A stretch of 13,266 nucleotides of DNA from SIG578 sp045655125 (GTDB taxonomy: Bacteria; Bacillota; Clostridia; Oscillospirales; Ruminococcaceae): contig JAZOOR010000047.1 in assembly GCA_045655125.1 (NCBI GenBank), positions 1 to 13,266 on the forward strand, written 5' to 3'. The notes under the pieces were generated by a model. It had not been told where the DNA came from and did no database searches. It saw only the letters and a program-made list of their open reading frames with translations. Numbering within the stretch: position 1 is the stretch's first letter; every line of letters begins with the position of its first letter. The position numbers were made by a program, and so were the translations under genes. Shown one piece after another: positions 4,846-12,943 of the stretch.

Positions 4846-7197
4846 ATGTATAACGTACTTAAAAGAGACGGTAAGATAGTTGATTTCGATCTTACCAAAA
4901 TCAGAGAAGCCATAAAGCTGGCATTTGAAGCTTGTGAAAAAGATTACAACGACAGTATCCTTGATTTTATTGCGCTGCGTGTTACCGCAGATTTCTCCAC
5001 CAAAATTAAAGACTCCCACATTGCAGTTGAGGATATTCAGGACAGTGTTGAGGAGGTTCTCGGTCAGGCAGGATATGCAGATGTTGCAAAGGCATACATC
5101 CTCTATCGTCGCCAGAGAGAGAAGCTGCGTAACCTAAACAGCACCATTCTCGACTACAAAGAGGTTGTTGACAATTACGTTAAGGTAAATGACTGGCGAG
5201 TTAAGGAAAACTCCACCGTTACCTATTCGGTTGGCGGACTTATCCTTTCAAACTCGGGCGCTATCACCGCAAACTACTGGCTCTCCGAAATCTATGATGA
5301 CGAGATTTCCAATGCACACAGAAATGCTGACATTCACATTCACGACCTTTCGATGCTGACAGGCTACTGTGCAGGCTGGTCGCTCAAGCAGCTCATTCAG
5401 GAAGGACTTGGCGGAGTCTCCGGTAAAATCACCTCTGCTCCCGCAAAGCACCTTGCAACACTCTGCAACCAGATGGTAAACTTCCTTGGTATTATGCAGA
5501 ACGAGTGGGCAGGCGCTCAGGCATTCTCATCTTTTGACACCTATCTTGCTCCCTTTGTCAAGGCTGACAATTTAAGCTATGATCAGGTTAAGAAATGCAT
5601 TGAGTCCTTCATCTACGGAGTTAACACCCCCAGCCGTTGGGGAACTCAGGCCCCCTTCTCCAACATAACACTTGACTGGACTGTTCCTGCTGACCTTGCA
5701 GAGCTTAACGCTATTGTTGGCGGCAAGGAGATGGATTTCAAATACAAGGACTGCAAAAAGGAAATGGATATGGTCAACCGCGCCTTTATCGAGACTATGA
5801 TAGAGGGCGATGCCAACGGCAGAGGATTCCAGTATCCTATTCCCACCTATTCAATCACAAAGGATTTCGACTGGTCTGAAACTGAGAACAACAAGCTTCT
5901 CTTTGAGATGACCTCTAAATACGGAACTCCTTATTTCTCAAACTACATCAACAGCGATATGCAGCCCAGCGACGTTCGTTCAATGTGCTGCCGTCTGCGT
6001 CTTGACCTTCGCGAGCTCAGAAAGAAGTCGGGCGGTTTCTTCGGAAGCGGCGAGAGCACCGGTTCTGTCGGTGTTGTTACCATCAATATGCCAAGACTTG
6101 CGTATCTCTCTGAAAACAACGAGGATTTCTACAAGCGTCTTGATCGTATGATGGATATTTCTGCTCGTTCACTTAAAATCAAGAGAACAATCATTACAAA
6201 GCTCTTAGACGAGGGACTTTACCCTTATACCAAGCGTTATCTCGGAACCTTTAACAACCACTTCTCCACCATTGGTCTTGTCGGTATGAACGAGGCTGGC
6301 CTTAACGCAAAGTGGCTTCAGAAGGATATGACTCACAAGGAGACTCAGGAGTGGTCCAAAGAGGTTCTCAACCATATGCGCGAGCGCCTTTCAGATTATC
6401 AGGAGCAGTATGGCGACCTCTACAACTTAGAGGCAACCCCTGCAGAGTCCACCTCTTACAGACTTGCCAAGCACGATGTTAAGCGTTATCCCAACATTAA
6501 GACCGCTAATATGGATGCAACCCCCTACTACACCAACTCCTCGCATCTTCCTGTTGGCTACACCGCTGACATCTTTGATGCTCTTGACATTCAGGACGGA
6601 TTGCAGACACTCTACACCTCGGGCACTGTTTTCCACGCATTCCTCGGTGAGAAGATGCCTTCATGGAAATCTGCCGCCGCTCTTGTTCGCAAGATTGCAG
6701 AAAACTATGAGCTTCCCTACTACACCCTTTCGCCCACATATTCTGTCTGCCGTGACCACGGTTATCTCGTCGGCGAGCAGTTTACCTGCCCCGAGTGCGG
6801 ACAGAAGACTGAGGTTTACAGCCGTATCACCGGTTACTATCGTCCTGTTCAGAACTGGAACGATGGTAAGAGTCAGGAATACAAGGACAGAAAGGTTTAC
6901 GACATTGAAAATTCTGTTCTTAAAAACACCCGTGCCGAGAAAGAAACTGTAGCAGAAGAAGTAGCTGTTGGTACCGTAGGAGAGGCTATCCTCTTTGCTA
7001 CCAAAACCTGCCCTAACTGCAAGATTGCAGCCGCATTCCTTGACAAAGCAGGCGTTGGCTACAACAAGCTCTATGCAGAGGACGAGCCTGAGATGGCACG
7101 CGACCTTGGTATAAAGCAAGCTCCCACACTTATTGTCGGAGACAAGAAGCTCACGGGAGTTTCAGACATCAAAAAATACATCGAGTCCTTAAACTAA
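4846..7197 (+). CDS. nrdD: Class III ribonucleotide reductase with fused C-terminal glutaredoxin-like domain
   Basis: This oxygen-sensitive glycyl-radical enzyme makes deoxynucleotides from ribonucleoside triphosphates. The 783 residues comprise an N-terminal ATP-cone (about 3-93, VLKRDGKIVDFD), the catalytic barrel (about 110-630) with Cys175 and the MCC pair Cys381/Cys382, and a zinc site CRDH (635-638) plus CPEC (648-651). The glycyl-radical motif SRITGY places the radical on Gly663. After a linker (~688-712, Glu/Val-rich) comes a thioredoxin-fold domain (713-783) with CPNC at 722-725 and the cis-proline segment QAPTLIV. Ordinary NrdD ends shortly after the glycyl loop, so the last ~70 residues are an added redoxin. 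The fusion suggests thiol-based re-reduction of the active-site cysteines; the residues separating formate-using from redoxin-using subclasses need alignment. It shares a transcript with the flavoprotein gene that follows by 10 bases. Confidence 0.96.
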   Translation: MYNVLKRDGKIVDFDLTKIREAIKLAFEACEKDYNDSILDFIALRVTADFSTKIKDSHIAVEDIQDSVEEVLGQAGYADVAKAYILYRRQREKLRNLNSTILDYKEVVDNYVKVNDWRVKENSTVTYSVGGLILSNSGAITANYWLSEIYDDEISNAHRNADIHIHDLSMLTGYCAGWSLKQLIQEGLGGVSGKITSAPAKHLATLCNQMVNFLGIMQNEWAGAQAFSSFDTYLAPFVKADNLSYDQVKKCIESFIYGVNTPSRWGTQAPFSNITLDWTVPADLAELNAIVGGKEMDFKYKDCKKEMDMVNRAFIETMIEGDANGRGFQYPIPTYSITKDFDWSETENNKLLFEMTSKYGTPYFSNYINSDMQPSDVRSMCCRLRLDLRELRKKSGGFFGSGESTGSVGVVTINMPRLAYLSENNEDFYKRLDRMMDISARSLKIKRTIITKLLDEGLYPYTKRYLGTFNNHFSTIGLVGMNEAGLNAKWLQKDMTHKETQEWSKEVLNHMRERLSDYQEQYGDLYNLEATPAESTSYRLAKHDVKRYPNIKTANMDATPYYTNSSHLPVGYTADIFDALDIQDGLQTLYTSGTVFHAFLGEKMPSWKSAAALVRKIAENYELPYYTLSPTYSVCRDHGYLVGEQFTCPECGQKTEVYSRITGYYRPVQNWNDGKSQEYKDRKVYDIENSVLKNTRAEKETVAEEVAVGTVGEAILFATKTCPNCKIAAAFLDKAGVGYNKLYAEDEPEMARDLGIKQAPTLIVGDKKLTGVSDIKKYIESLN

Positions 7198-7207
7198 GGA
7201 GATTATT

Positions 7208-8116
7208 ATGTACGATATCGCCATTATCGGCGCAGGAGCCGCGGGTTTAACCGCGCCTCTCTACGCACTGAGAGCTAACAAAACCGTTCTTATTATTGAA
7301 AAAGGTGGATTTGGAGGTCAGATTACCTTTTCACCTCAGGTTGAAAATTTTCCCACTCAAGAAAAGCTTAGCGGTGCTGAGCTTGCCGACAAACTTACCG
7401 AGCAGGCGCTTTCGCACGGCGCCGAGGTTGAAATTGACACCGTTACCTCTATTGAAAATAAAGATGGCTTTAAGAAAATCATTGGAGAAAGCTCAAGTTA
7501 CGAGGCAAAAGCTGTTATTATTGCAACCGGCGCTCGCCACAGAATGTTAGGACTTCCTCGCGAGGAAGAGTTTGTGGGTGAGGGAATTTCCTTCTGCGCC
7601 GTTTGTGACGGAGCATTTTACAAGGATAAGAATGTTGCCGTTGTCGGCGGAGGAAATTCTGCTCTTCAGGAAGCAGTGCTTCTCTCACAGCTTTGTAGTG
7701 AGGTTACAATAATTCAGAATTTAAGCGAGCTTACAGGTGAAAAGGCGCTGCAGGAACAGCTCTACAAAAAAGAGAATGTTAAAATTCTCTGCTCGAAAAC
7801 TGTAGCCTCATTTGACGGTGAAAAGGAGCTTTCGGGCGTCACCATTAGAGACGAGGTGACAGGAGAAACCCAAAGCCTTACAGTTGACGGTGTGTTCATT
7901 GCCATCGGCCTTGTTCCCCAAAACGAGCCGTTTAAAGATGTAATGCAGCTTGATTCATATGGTTATGCTGATTCTGATGAAGGCTGCACAACCAAAACAG
8001 AGGGAATTTTTGTTGCGGGTGACTGCCGCAAAAAGTCTGTTCGTCAGCTCACTACCGCTTGTGCCGACGGCAGCGTTGCCGCGCTGGCCGCCTGTCGATA
8101 TATTGAATCACTTTAA
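7208..8116 (+). CDS. trxB: Thioredoxin-disulfide reductase-like flavoprotein with altered NAD(P)H site
   Basis: This is a 302-residue FAD disulfide reductase of the low-molecular-weight thioredoxin-reductase family. Visible features are the FAD Rossmann loop GAGAAG (residues 8-13), the redox-active CAVC (130-133, in FCAVCDGAF), the second nucleotide loop GGGNSA (147-152), and the C-terminal FAD segment GIFVAGDC. In NADPH-using enzymes the strand after the second loop ends HRRxxxR, which binds the 2'-phosphate. Here it reads IIQNLSEL with Gln170, Asn171 and Leu172. NADPH preference is therefore doubtful; NADH or another donor is plausible. The ribosome binding site AAGGAG (7196-7201) overlaps the nrdD stop, so the two are co-transcribed and probably coupled. 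The likely partner is the NrdD-fused redoxin domain, by context rather than proof. Confidence 0.9.
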   Translation: MYDIAIIGAGAAGLTAPLYALRANKTVLIIEKGGFGGQITFSPQVENFPTQEKLSGAELADKLTEQALSHGAEVEIDTVTSIENKDGFKKIIGESSSYEAKAVIIATGARHRMLGLPREEEFVGEGISFCAVCDGAFYKDKNVAVVGGGNSALQEAVLLSQLCSEVTIIQNLSELTGEKALQEQLYKKENVKILCSKTVASFDGEKELSGVTIRDEVTGETQSLTVDGVFIAIGLVPQNEPFKDVMQLDSYGYADSDEGCTTKTEGIFVAGDCRKKSVRQLTTACADGSVAALAACRYIESL

Positions 8117-8124
8117 ATAAGACG

Positions 8125-8158
8125 AAATGCTCCGCAGAAAATCTGCGGAGCATTTTTT
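8125..8158. terminator. Terminator between trxB-like gene and feoB
   Basis: A perfect 14-bp stem, AAATGCTCCGCAGA (8125-8138) with its complement at 8142-8155, has a 3-base loop and a T-run to 8158. It is a strong intrinsic terminator for nrdD-trxB. The feoB stop codon (8157-8159) overlaps the T-run; on the minus strand the hairpin follows feoB but has only a short T-tract. Confidence 0.92.
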
Positions 8159-10292
8159 ATATAAACAAGCTTGCAACAGCAGTGGTGAGCATACAGCAGA
8201 TAATGCCAACGGCAGTTGGGAGAAGTGCCGAAACAAGTGTCCATTTAAGGCTACCCGTTTCCTTTTTTATGGTTAAAAGCGTTGTGGAGCAAGGAAAATG
8301 AAAAAGCGAGAAAAGCATTACATTTATTGCAGTAAGAGCGGTCCAGCCGTTATCGACAAACAGCGTTTTCATTTCAGAGAGCGAGGTCATATCGGTGAGT
8401 GTCCCCTGAGAGAGATACGCCATTATCATAATAGGCACTACTATCTCATTGGCGGGAAAGCCTAATATAAATGCAATTAAAATTACACCGTCAAGCCCCA
8501 TAAGCTCTGCAAAGGGGTCAAGCAGCTCTGATGCGTGCGAGAGCAGGCTTGCGCCGTCTACCTTTATGTTTGCCACAAGCCAGATAAACAGACCTGCAGG
8601 AGCGGCAACAGCGGCAGCTCTGCCCAAAACAAACAGAGTTCTGTCAAAAATCGAGCGCAGTATAGTTTTACCTATCTGAGGCTTTCTGTATGGCGGCAGC
8701 TCTAATGTGAAGGACGACTGTTCTCCTCGAAGCAGCGTCTTGGAGAGCAGCCAGGTCATTAAAAAGGTCATACCCACTCCAAAAAGAATGACCGCGCACA
8801 GTAAAAGTGCCGAGCCGACAGAGGAGAAAAGTCCACCCGCCGAGCCGACAAAAAACATAGTCAATATAGAAATGAGTGTGGGAAATCTGCCGTTACAGGG
8901 AACGAAATTGTTAGTAAGTATTGCAAGAAGTCTTTCTCGCGGCGAATCTATTATTCGGCAGCCGACCACACCCGCGGCATTGCAGCCAAAGCCCATACAC
9001 ATAGTCAGCGCCTGCTTTCCGCAAGCATTGCAGCGATGAAAAGGCTTATCTAAGTTAAATGCAACTCGCGGAAGGTAGCCTAAATCCTCTAAGAGTGTAA
9101 AAAGCGGGAAGAATATTGCCATAGGCGGCAGCATTACCGACACAACCCACGCAAGCACACGGTATGCGCCCGATATAAGTATTTCCCTAAGCCAATCGGG
9201 TGCGCCGACAGTCACAAATAGCTCATATAGTCTATCCTGAATCCAGAAAAGCGCCTGTGACAAAAGCTGTGACGGGTAGTTGGCGGCGGTTATCGTAAGC
9301 CAGAACACAACAATTAAAAGAGCTATCATCACGGGGAAGCCCGCCCATCTGCTTGTGAGAAGCTTATCTATCTTACGGTCTATATTGTTATACCTGCCCT
9401 CTACTGAAATTGTGCCGTCTACTATCTCCTCGCCTTTTTTCACAAGGGCGCAAACTATCTCATCCTTAACAGACTGCTTGCTACTGAGTCCTAAATTCTG
9501 CCACGTTCTGCCCAGAGCGGCGACTATTTCGCCATCCTCCATTATATCAAAGCCAAGATAATTTTTAAGTTCCAAGGTAAGCGATATATCGCGGTCCAGA
9601 AGGCGAAGAGCGAGCCATCGGCAGTCTATTTTACCCTGAGTTTTTCTTTCTAAAATAGGGATAAGATTTTCTATTGCATTTTCTATTTGCTCTGAATACT
9701 GCACCCTGCAAGGCTCAAAGTCGTGCCGCCCTGAGCAAAGGCTGTCAAGGGTGTCGGTAAGTACCTTTAAGGTTTTCTTTTTTTGAGCCACAACTCCCAC
9801 AACAGGCACACCGAGGCGGTTTTGCAGCTCCTTTAAGTTTACTTTTATGTTCTTTCTCTTTGCCTCGTCCAAAAGGTTTACGCAAACTATGACTTTTTTT
9901 GAAATTTCCATAGTTTGCAGTACCAAATTCATATTTCGCATAAGACAGGTGGCATCGCAGACAACTATTATTGCATCGCTCCCACCAAAACAGATAAAAT
10001 TCCTTGCAACCTCCTCCTCAGCAGAGTGCGCCATCAGAGAATATGTGCCCGGAATATCCACAAGCCGATAGGAATGTTTTTTTGTGCTAAAGCTTCCCTG
10101 CGCGCTTGCAACAGTTTTGCCGGGCCAGTTTCCCGTATGCTGATTCATACCCGTCAAGGCATTAAACAGGGTGCTTTTGCCGACATTGGGATTGCCTGCA
10201 ACAGCAATAATTCGCTGCTCAGGGGTGTCTTTTTTTATTATAAGCCCCGTATCGAGCGCATTTTTGGAAACAGATTTATTTGTCAGTCCCAT
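8157..10292 (-). CDS. feoB: Ferrous iron transporter FeoB
   Basis: FeoB imports Fe2+ across the cytoplasmic membrane. The 711-residue product has an N-terminal G domain with P-loop GNPNVGKS (residues 33-40), switch segment TGNWPGKTV, DIPG (79-82) and the G4 motif NLLDEA. The G5 segment is a poor match to the usual SARxG. The C-terminal membrane domain contains the paired Gate motifs: FTLLEDLGYLPRVAF, CMGFGCNAAGVVGCR, the pore cysteine region NNFVPCNGRFP, and ILGFPANEIVVP. The ATG at 10292 follows AGGGGGGAG and lies inside the feoA end, a 17-base overlap that suggests translational coupling. No FeoC is visible. It fits anaerobic life, where iron is ferrous, and the iron demand of radical-SAM and Fe-S enzymes such as NrdG. 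Confidence 0.96.
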   Translation of the reverse strand: MGLTNKSVSKNALDTGLIIKKDTPEQRIIAVAGNPNVGKSTLFNALTGMNQHTGNWPGKTVASAQGSFSTKKHSYRLVDIPGTYSLMAHSAEEEVARNFICFGGSDAIIVVCDATCLMRNMNLVLQTMEISKKVIVCVNLLDEAKRKNIKVNLKELQNRLGVPVVGVVAQKKKTLKVLTDTLDSLCSGRHDFEPCRVQYSEQIENAIENLIPILERKTQGKIDCRWLALRLLDRDISLTLELKNYLGFDIMEDGEIVAALGRTWQNLGLSSKQSVKDEIVCALVKKGEEIVDGTISVEGRYNNIDRKIDKLLTSRWAGFPVMIALLIVVFWLTITAANYPSQLLSQALFWIQDRLYELFVTVGAPDWLREILISGAYRVLAWVVSVMLPPMAIFFPLFTLLEDLGYLPRVAFNLDKPFHRCNACGKQALTMCMGFGCNAAGVVGCRIIDSPRERLLAILTNNFVPCNGRFPTLISILTMFFVGSAGGLFSSVGSALLLCAVILFGVGMTFLMTWLLSKTLLRGEQSSFTLELPPYRKPQIGKTILRSIFDRTLFVLGRAAAVAAPAGLFIWLVANIKVDGASLLSHASELLDPFAELMGLDGVILIAFILGFPANEIVVPIMIMAYLSQGTLTDMTSLSEMKTLFVDNGWTALTAINVMLFSLFHFPCSTTLLTIKKETGSLKWTLVSALLPTAVGIICCMLTTAVASLFI

Positions 10293-10539
10293 TTTCTCCC
10301 CCCTGATTTCTCTTTACAAGAATATGCGCCGCGTCCTCGCGTCTAATCGCGATTACTGCGCCGCGAATTAAATATGCACAGGGGTCGCCGCATGGACTTT
10401 TCCCAACACACTCTATCATCGTTTCGGGAACAATGCCAATATCAAGAAAACGGCGGCGGATACTTCCCTCGGCTGTGAGAGCAGTCACATGCGCCCGCTC
10501 CAATACATCTATATCACAAAGACGGATTTCGCCATTCAT
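10276..10539 (-). CDS. feoA: FeoA, small SH3-like partner of FeoB
   Basis: An 87-residue cytosolic protein with the FeoA pattern: an opening L-x-D-x-x-x-x-x-x-x-V, then RRRFLDIGIVPETMIECVGKSP (usual RRLxxLGxxPG), a beta-rich middle, and YLIRGAVIAIRREDAAHILV. FeoA supports FeoB-dependent iron uptake, probably by binding FeoB. The ATG follows AGAAGGTG. The C-terminal tail (NQGGENGTDK) overlaps the feoB ribosome binding site and start. I saw no clear Fur-type box in the 50 bases upstream, and no convincing promoter there. Confidence 0.93.
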   Translation of the reverse strand: MNGEIRLCDIDVLERAHVTALTAEGSIRRRFLDIGIVPETMIECVGKSPCGDPCAYLIRGAVIAIRREDAAHILVKRNQGGENGTDK

Positions 10540-10595
10540 ATATACACCTTCTAAACGGTTTTATTACAGGATATGCTAATCTATACTATGAAGGT

Positions 10596-10629
10596 AAAAA
10601 ATAAAAGGTGACGGGCGCAGCCCGTCACC
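10596..10629 (-). terminator. Terminator of the EEP-fold gene
   Basis: On the minus strand a perfect 10-bp GC-rich stem (GGTGACGGGC at 10607-10616 with GCCCGTCACC at 10620-10629, 3-base loop) is followed by TTTTATTTTTT. It ends the gene at 10648-11694 and insulates feoAB downstream. Confidence 0.92.
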
Positions 10630-10647
10630 AAAATAACTTAAAGTATT

Positions 10648-11694
10648 TTATTTTAAGGTTACCTCAAGTAAAATGGGGTTGTGCGAGGAGTAGCGAAACT
10701 CCTGATCAACCGTTACTATCATATCAATTTGCAGGTTAGATGAAAGTATGTATCCATCTGACACATAGACATGCCTCTCTTCGCTCTCTCTATCATATGG
10801 CGCGGAAAGAATACGCGATGTGGGAACAGTAGGGTCATAGCAGAGAGTAAGCCCCGCGGGAAGCTCATCAAAGCTCATTTGAGTAGGCTTCCAGCGCAGA
10901 CGGTCAGATAAGGGGTATCGGTCGCGGGTGTCATCAAAGCTTCTGTAAAAGCTGCCTGCCGCGATAACATAGTCGCCGTTCTCTGCGGCTTTCTCTGCAT
11001 ATTTTATAACCTCGGCGGTCTGCTCTTTTTTTGCCTCGTCGGAAAGATATGCGTCAAGCTCAAAGTTTATTAAAATAAGCTTTTTGCTTGAATTTTCAAT
11101 ACTAAACTCGGTAACAAGCATACAGCGGCGAGCAGATGTCGCTGAAATTCCCTTTGGATTTGGGAGCGACACCCTTTTAGCAGAGGTAATTTCCCTTTTA
11201 GAAAGGGTAAGCACTCCCGAAGTTACCTTTTTATATGGCGGTAAAAAGCTTGTGCTACGAGTTTTATGGTCGGTAGCATAGGCGCTGCTGAAGCTTGCAT
11301 TACCTAAATAATAGGAAAGCTGGTCAACATATCGGCTGCGGTAAGAATCAATATCAACACTCTGGAGCATCACCGCATCAGAATTCGAAAGGTTTACAAG
11401 CTCGGAAATTCCGCGGGCGTTTTTAAGAACGACGTCGACATCGGCGCGTTTTCCCCGTCCGCCCTCTTTTTTGCTGTCTGCCTCTTCTCCGAGAGAGGCA
11501 TAGCCTGTGTTAAAGGAGAGAATTCGGATTTTATCTTGTGAAATAGGCGCTGCGCCTTTAAGGTTTGAAACAGAAACGGCCTGCTCTGATTTGGGATTAT
11601 AGGCGTAAAAGAGGTTAATGGTGCCGTTTGCGGCAATGAAAATTACAAGCGCAAGCACAAGTGCACAGATTATTTTGCCGATTTTTTGGATCAC
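10648..11694 (-). CDS. Membrane-anchored EEP-fold protein, catalytic residues replaced
   Basis: A 348-residue protein with one N-terminal hydrophobic segment (residues 7-31, signal anchor) and an outward-facing endonuclease/exonuclease/phosphatase-like domain from about 55. The fold is recognisable: RILSFNTGYASLGEEA, VMLQSVD, YVIAAGSFYRSFD, YSSHNPILLEV. In active relatives these read FN..., LQE, NxH, GDFN and SDH. Here Asn62 is kept but Glu becomes Ser112, the His of NLH becomes Glu212, GDFN becomes GSFY (247-250), and SDH becomes SSH (336-338). Metal binding and hydrolysis should be lost, while the frame is intact, so it looks like a pseudoenzyme, perhaps binding a ligand or scaffold. The start is GTG at 11692-11694 behind a long AGGGGGAGGGG site. 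It is a single-gene unit ended by a strong terminator. Confidence 0.85.
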   Translation of the reverse strand: MIQKIGKIICALVLALVIFIAANGTINLFYAYNPKSEQAVSVSNLKGAAPISQDKIRILSFNTGYASLGEEADSKKEGGRGKRADVDVVLKNARGISELVNLSNSDAVMLQSVDIDSYRSRYVDQLSYYLGNASFSSAYATDHKTRSTSFLPPYKKVTSGVLTLSKREITSAKRVSLPNPKGISATSARRCMLVTEFSIENSSKKLILINFELDAYLSDEAKKEQTAEVIKYAEKAAENGDYVIAAGSFYRSFDDTRDRYPLSDRLRWKPTQMSFDELPAGLTLCYDPTVPTSRILSAPYDRESEERHVYVSDGYILSSNLQIDMIVTVDQEFRYSSHNPILLEVTLK

Positions 11695-11788
11695 ACTCTT
11701 CCCCTCCCCCTTGGTTAATAAATTAAGTATATCACATATTTCGACAAATTTCTATACTATATAGGTAATTTCCATATATTTTTTAAAG

Positions 11789-11817
11789 TTGAAAAGAGTA
11801 ATATTTTATGATAAAAT
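11789..11817 (+). promoter_or_regulatory. Promoter for the SpoU-type methyltransferase
   Basis: TTGAAA (11789-11794), a 17-base spacer, and TAAAAT (11812-11817). The start would be near 11824, and GGGGGAG precedes the ATG at 11843. This places the longer in-frame TTG start (11789) inside the -35, which argues against it. Confidence 0.8.
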
Positions 11818-11842
11818 AGTAGCATCTAAAAGGGGGAGAAAT

Positions 11843-12658
11843 ATGCCACGCATAATTAAAATAGATGACATAAAAGCGCTCGAGCTTTCTGTTTATGCAT
11901 CGCTTACAGAAGCTCAGCTTAAAGAAAACAACGGTCTCTTTATTGCTGAAAGCGTAAAGGTTATTGATGTTGCGCTAAAAAGCGGTTTAGCGCCTGTAAG
12001 CTTTCTTATGGAAGAAAAGCAGATAGATGGAATCGGCAAGGAAATACTCTCGCGCTGCCCCAATGTTCCAGTTTATACTGCACCGAGGGATGTCCTCTCT
12101 GCTCTTACGGGATTTGAGCTTACAAGGGGAGTGCTTTGCGCTATGCGCCGCCCCGAAGCCTTAAGTCTTGACACTGTTTTAGAGGGCGCTAAAAGAGTTG
12201 CAGTGTTAGAACGGCTTAGTGATAGTGTTAATGTGGGTGCAATATTCAGAAGCGCTGCTGCTCTTGGAATTGATGCGGTGCTGCTATTTCACAACTGTTG
12301 TGAGCCGCTTAACAGGCGAACTGTACGGGTTAGTATGGGCAGTGTATTTTTGGTTCCTTGGGCATTCTTTCCTAAAAGTGACTATCCACTGCCCTCTGAT
12401 GCGGTAAACTATCTTAAAGAAAAAGGCTTTGTAACCGCCGCGCTTGCGCTTCGGGACAACACACTCAACATAAACAGTCCTGCCCTAAAATCAGCCGAAA
12501 AGCTTGCGCTGTTTTTCGGCGCAGAGGGTGACGGACTATCTGTCGACACCATAAATGCCTGCGACCACACCGTTAAAATCCCTATGCACCATAAGGTTGA
12601 TTCGCTCAATGTTTCAAACGCTGCAGCAGTCGCCTTTTGGGAACTGAGTAGGAAATAA
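11843..12658 (+). CDS. SpoU/TrmH-family RNA 2'-O-methyltransferase
   Basis: A 271-residue SPOUT-class enzyme that methylates a ribose 2'-OH in rRNA or tRNA with S-adenosylmethionine. The N-terminal ~100 residues match the small RNA-binding substrate domain (SVYASLTEAQLKENNGLFIAE). The catalytic knot follows with motif 1 NVGAIFRSA (130-138, catalytic Arg136), motif 2 FFGAEGDGL (224-232) and motif 3 IPMHHKVDSLNVSNAAAV (246-263). The specific target base is not readable from sequence. I chose ATG at 11843 because of its AGGGGGAG site and the promoter just upstream; a TTG 54 bases earlier would lie in the promoter. A hairpin terminator follows the stop. Confidence 0.92.
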   Translation: MPRIIKIDDIKALELSVYASLTEAQLKENNGLFIAESVKVIDVALKSGLAPVSFLMEEKQIDGIGKEILSRCPNVPVYTAPRDVLSALTGFELTRGVLCAMRRPEALSLDTVLEGAKRVAVLERLSDSVNVGAIFRSAAALGIDAVLLFHNCCEPLNRRTVRVSMGSVFLVPWAFFPKSDYPLPSDAVNYLKEKGFVTAALALRDNTLNINSPALKSAEKLALFFGAEGDGLSVDTINACDHTVKIPMHHKVDSLNVSNAAAVAFWELSRK

Positions 12659-12668
12659 TTTCTAATAA

Positions 12669-12695
12669 AAAAGGCGGGGCGCAGCCCTGCCTTTT
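12669..12695. terminator. Bidirectional terminator after the methyltransferase gene
   Basis: A 12-bp stem with one G-T wobble (left arm AAAAGGCGGGGC at 12669-12680, 3-base loop, right arm at 12684-12695). It is flanked by TTTT on the plus side and six T's on the minus side, so it can serve both the methyltransferase and the deacetylase fragment, whose stop codon overlaps it. Confidence 0.85.
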
Positions 12696-12942
12696 ATTCG
12701 TTTTTGAGGTGCTGAGTGCCTGCCGAGTCGAGCCAGTAATTATCCTTATAGATAAGCTCGTCGGCGGTGACAAAGCTGTAACCCTCGCGCGACAAAATTT
12801 CAAGGATTTTATCAACTGCGGCAGGAGTGTTCTCTAAATCGTTATGAAAAAGGAGAATACTGCCGTTTTTTGCGTTTTCGGTGACGGTTTTTACCATATA
12901 GTCTACGCTCTTTTTCTGCCAGTCCCTACTGTCAACATACGA
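12694..12942 (-). pseudogene. 3' fragment of a polysaccharide deacetylase gene
   Basis: The last ~82 codons match the C-terminus of NodB-type polysaccharide deacetylases: VDSRDWQKKSVDYMV (usual WxVDSxDW), then GSILLFHND with the late catalytic-region His, AAVDKILEILSREGYSFVTADEL, and a polar end. Upstream of the VDS codons (12931-12939 region) the frame stays open for a while but reads unrelated AT-rich sequence (FYITFVSY and before). The first half of the enzyme, with the TFDDG and HxxxH metal motifs, is absent from this window. The internal ATG at 12897 would start a 67-residue piece that cannot be active. Likely a gene cut by insertion, deletion or rearrangement, or a contig mis-join. Confidence 0.8.
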
Positions 12943-12943
12943 A

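Noticed and set aside
6464..7119. Long overlapping frames on both strands inside nrdD (162 and 152 residues)
   Set aside because: They lie wholly within nrdD, which has full-length family homology. Their translations are low-complexity and show no motif.
10540..10606. Fur- or MntR-type operator or a clear promoter before feoA
   Set aside because: I saw no good palindrome and no -35/-10 pair at proper spacing, only TATAGA-like pieces. Iron regulation is likely by family knowledge but not visible here.
11789..11842. 18-residue N-terminal extension of the SpoU-type enzyme
   Set aside because: Its TTG coincides with a TTGAAA -35 element whose -10 is at 11812-11817. The ATG at 11843 has a strong ribosome binding site.
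12694..12897. Intact 67-residue protein starting at ATG 12897
   Set aside because: The sequence is the C-terminal end of a much larger deacetylase and homology continues upstream of this ATG, so it is a fragment.
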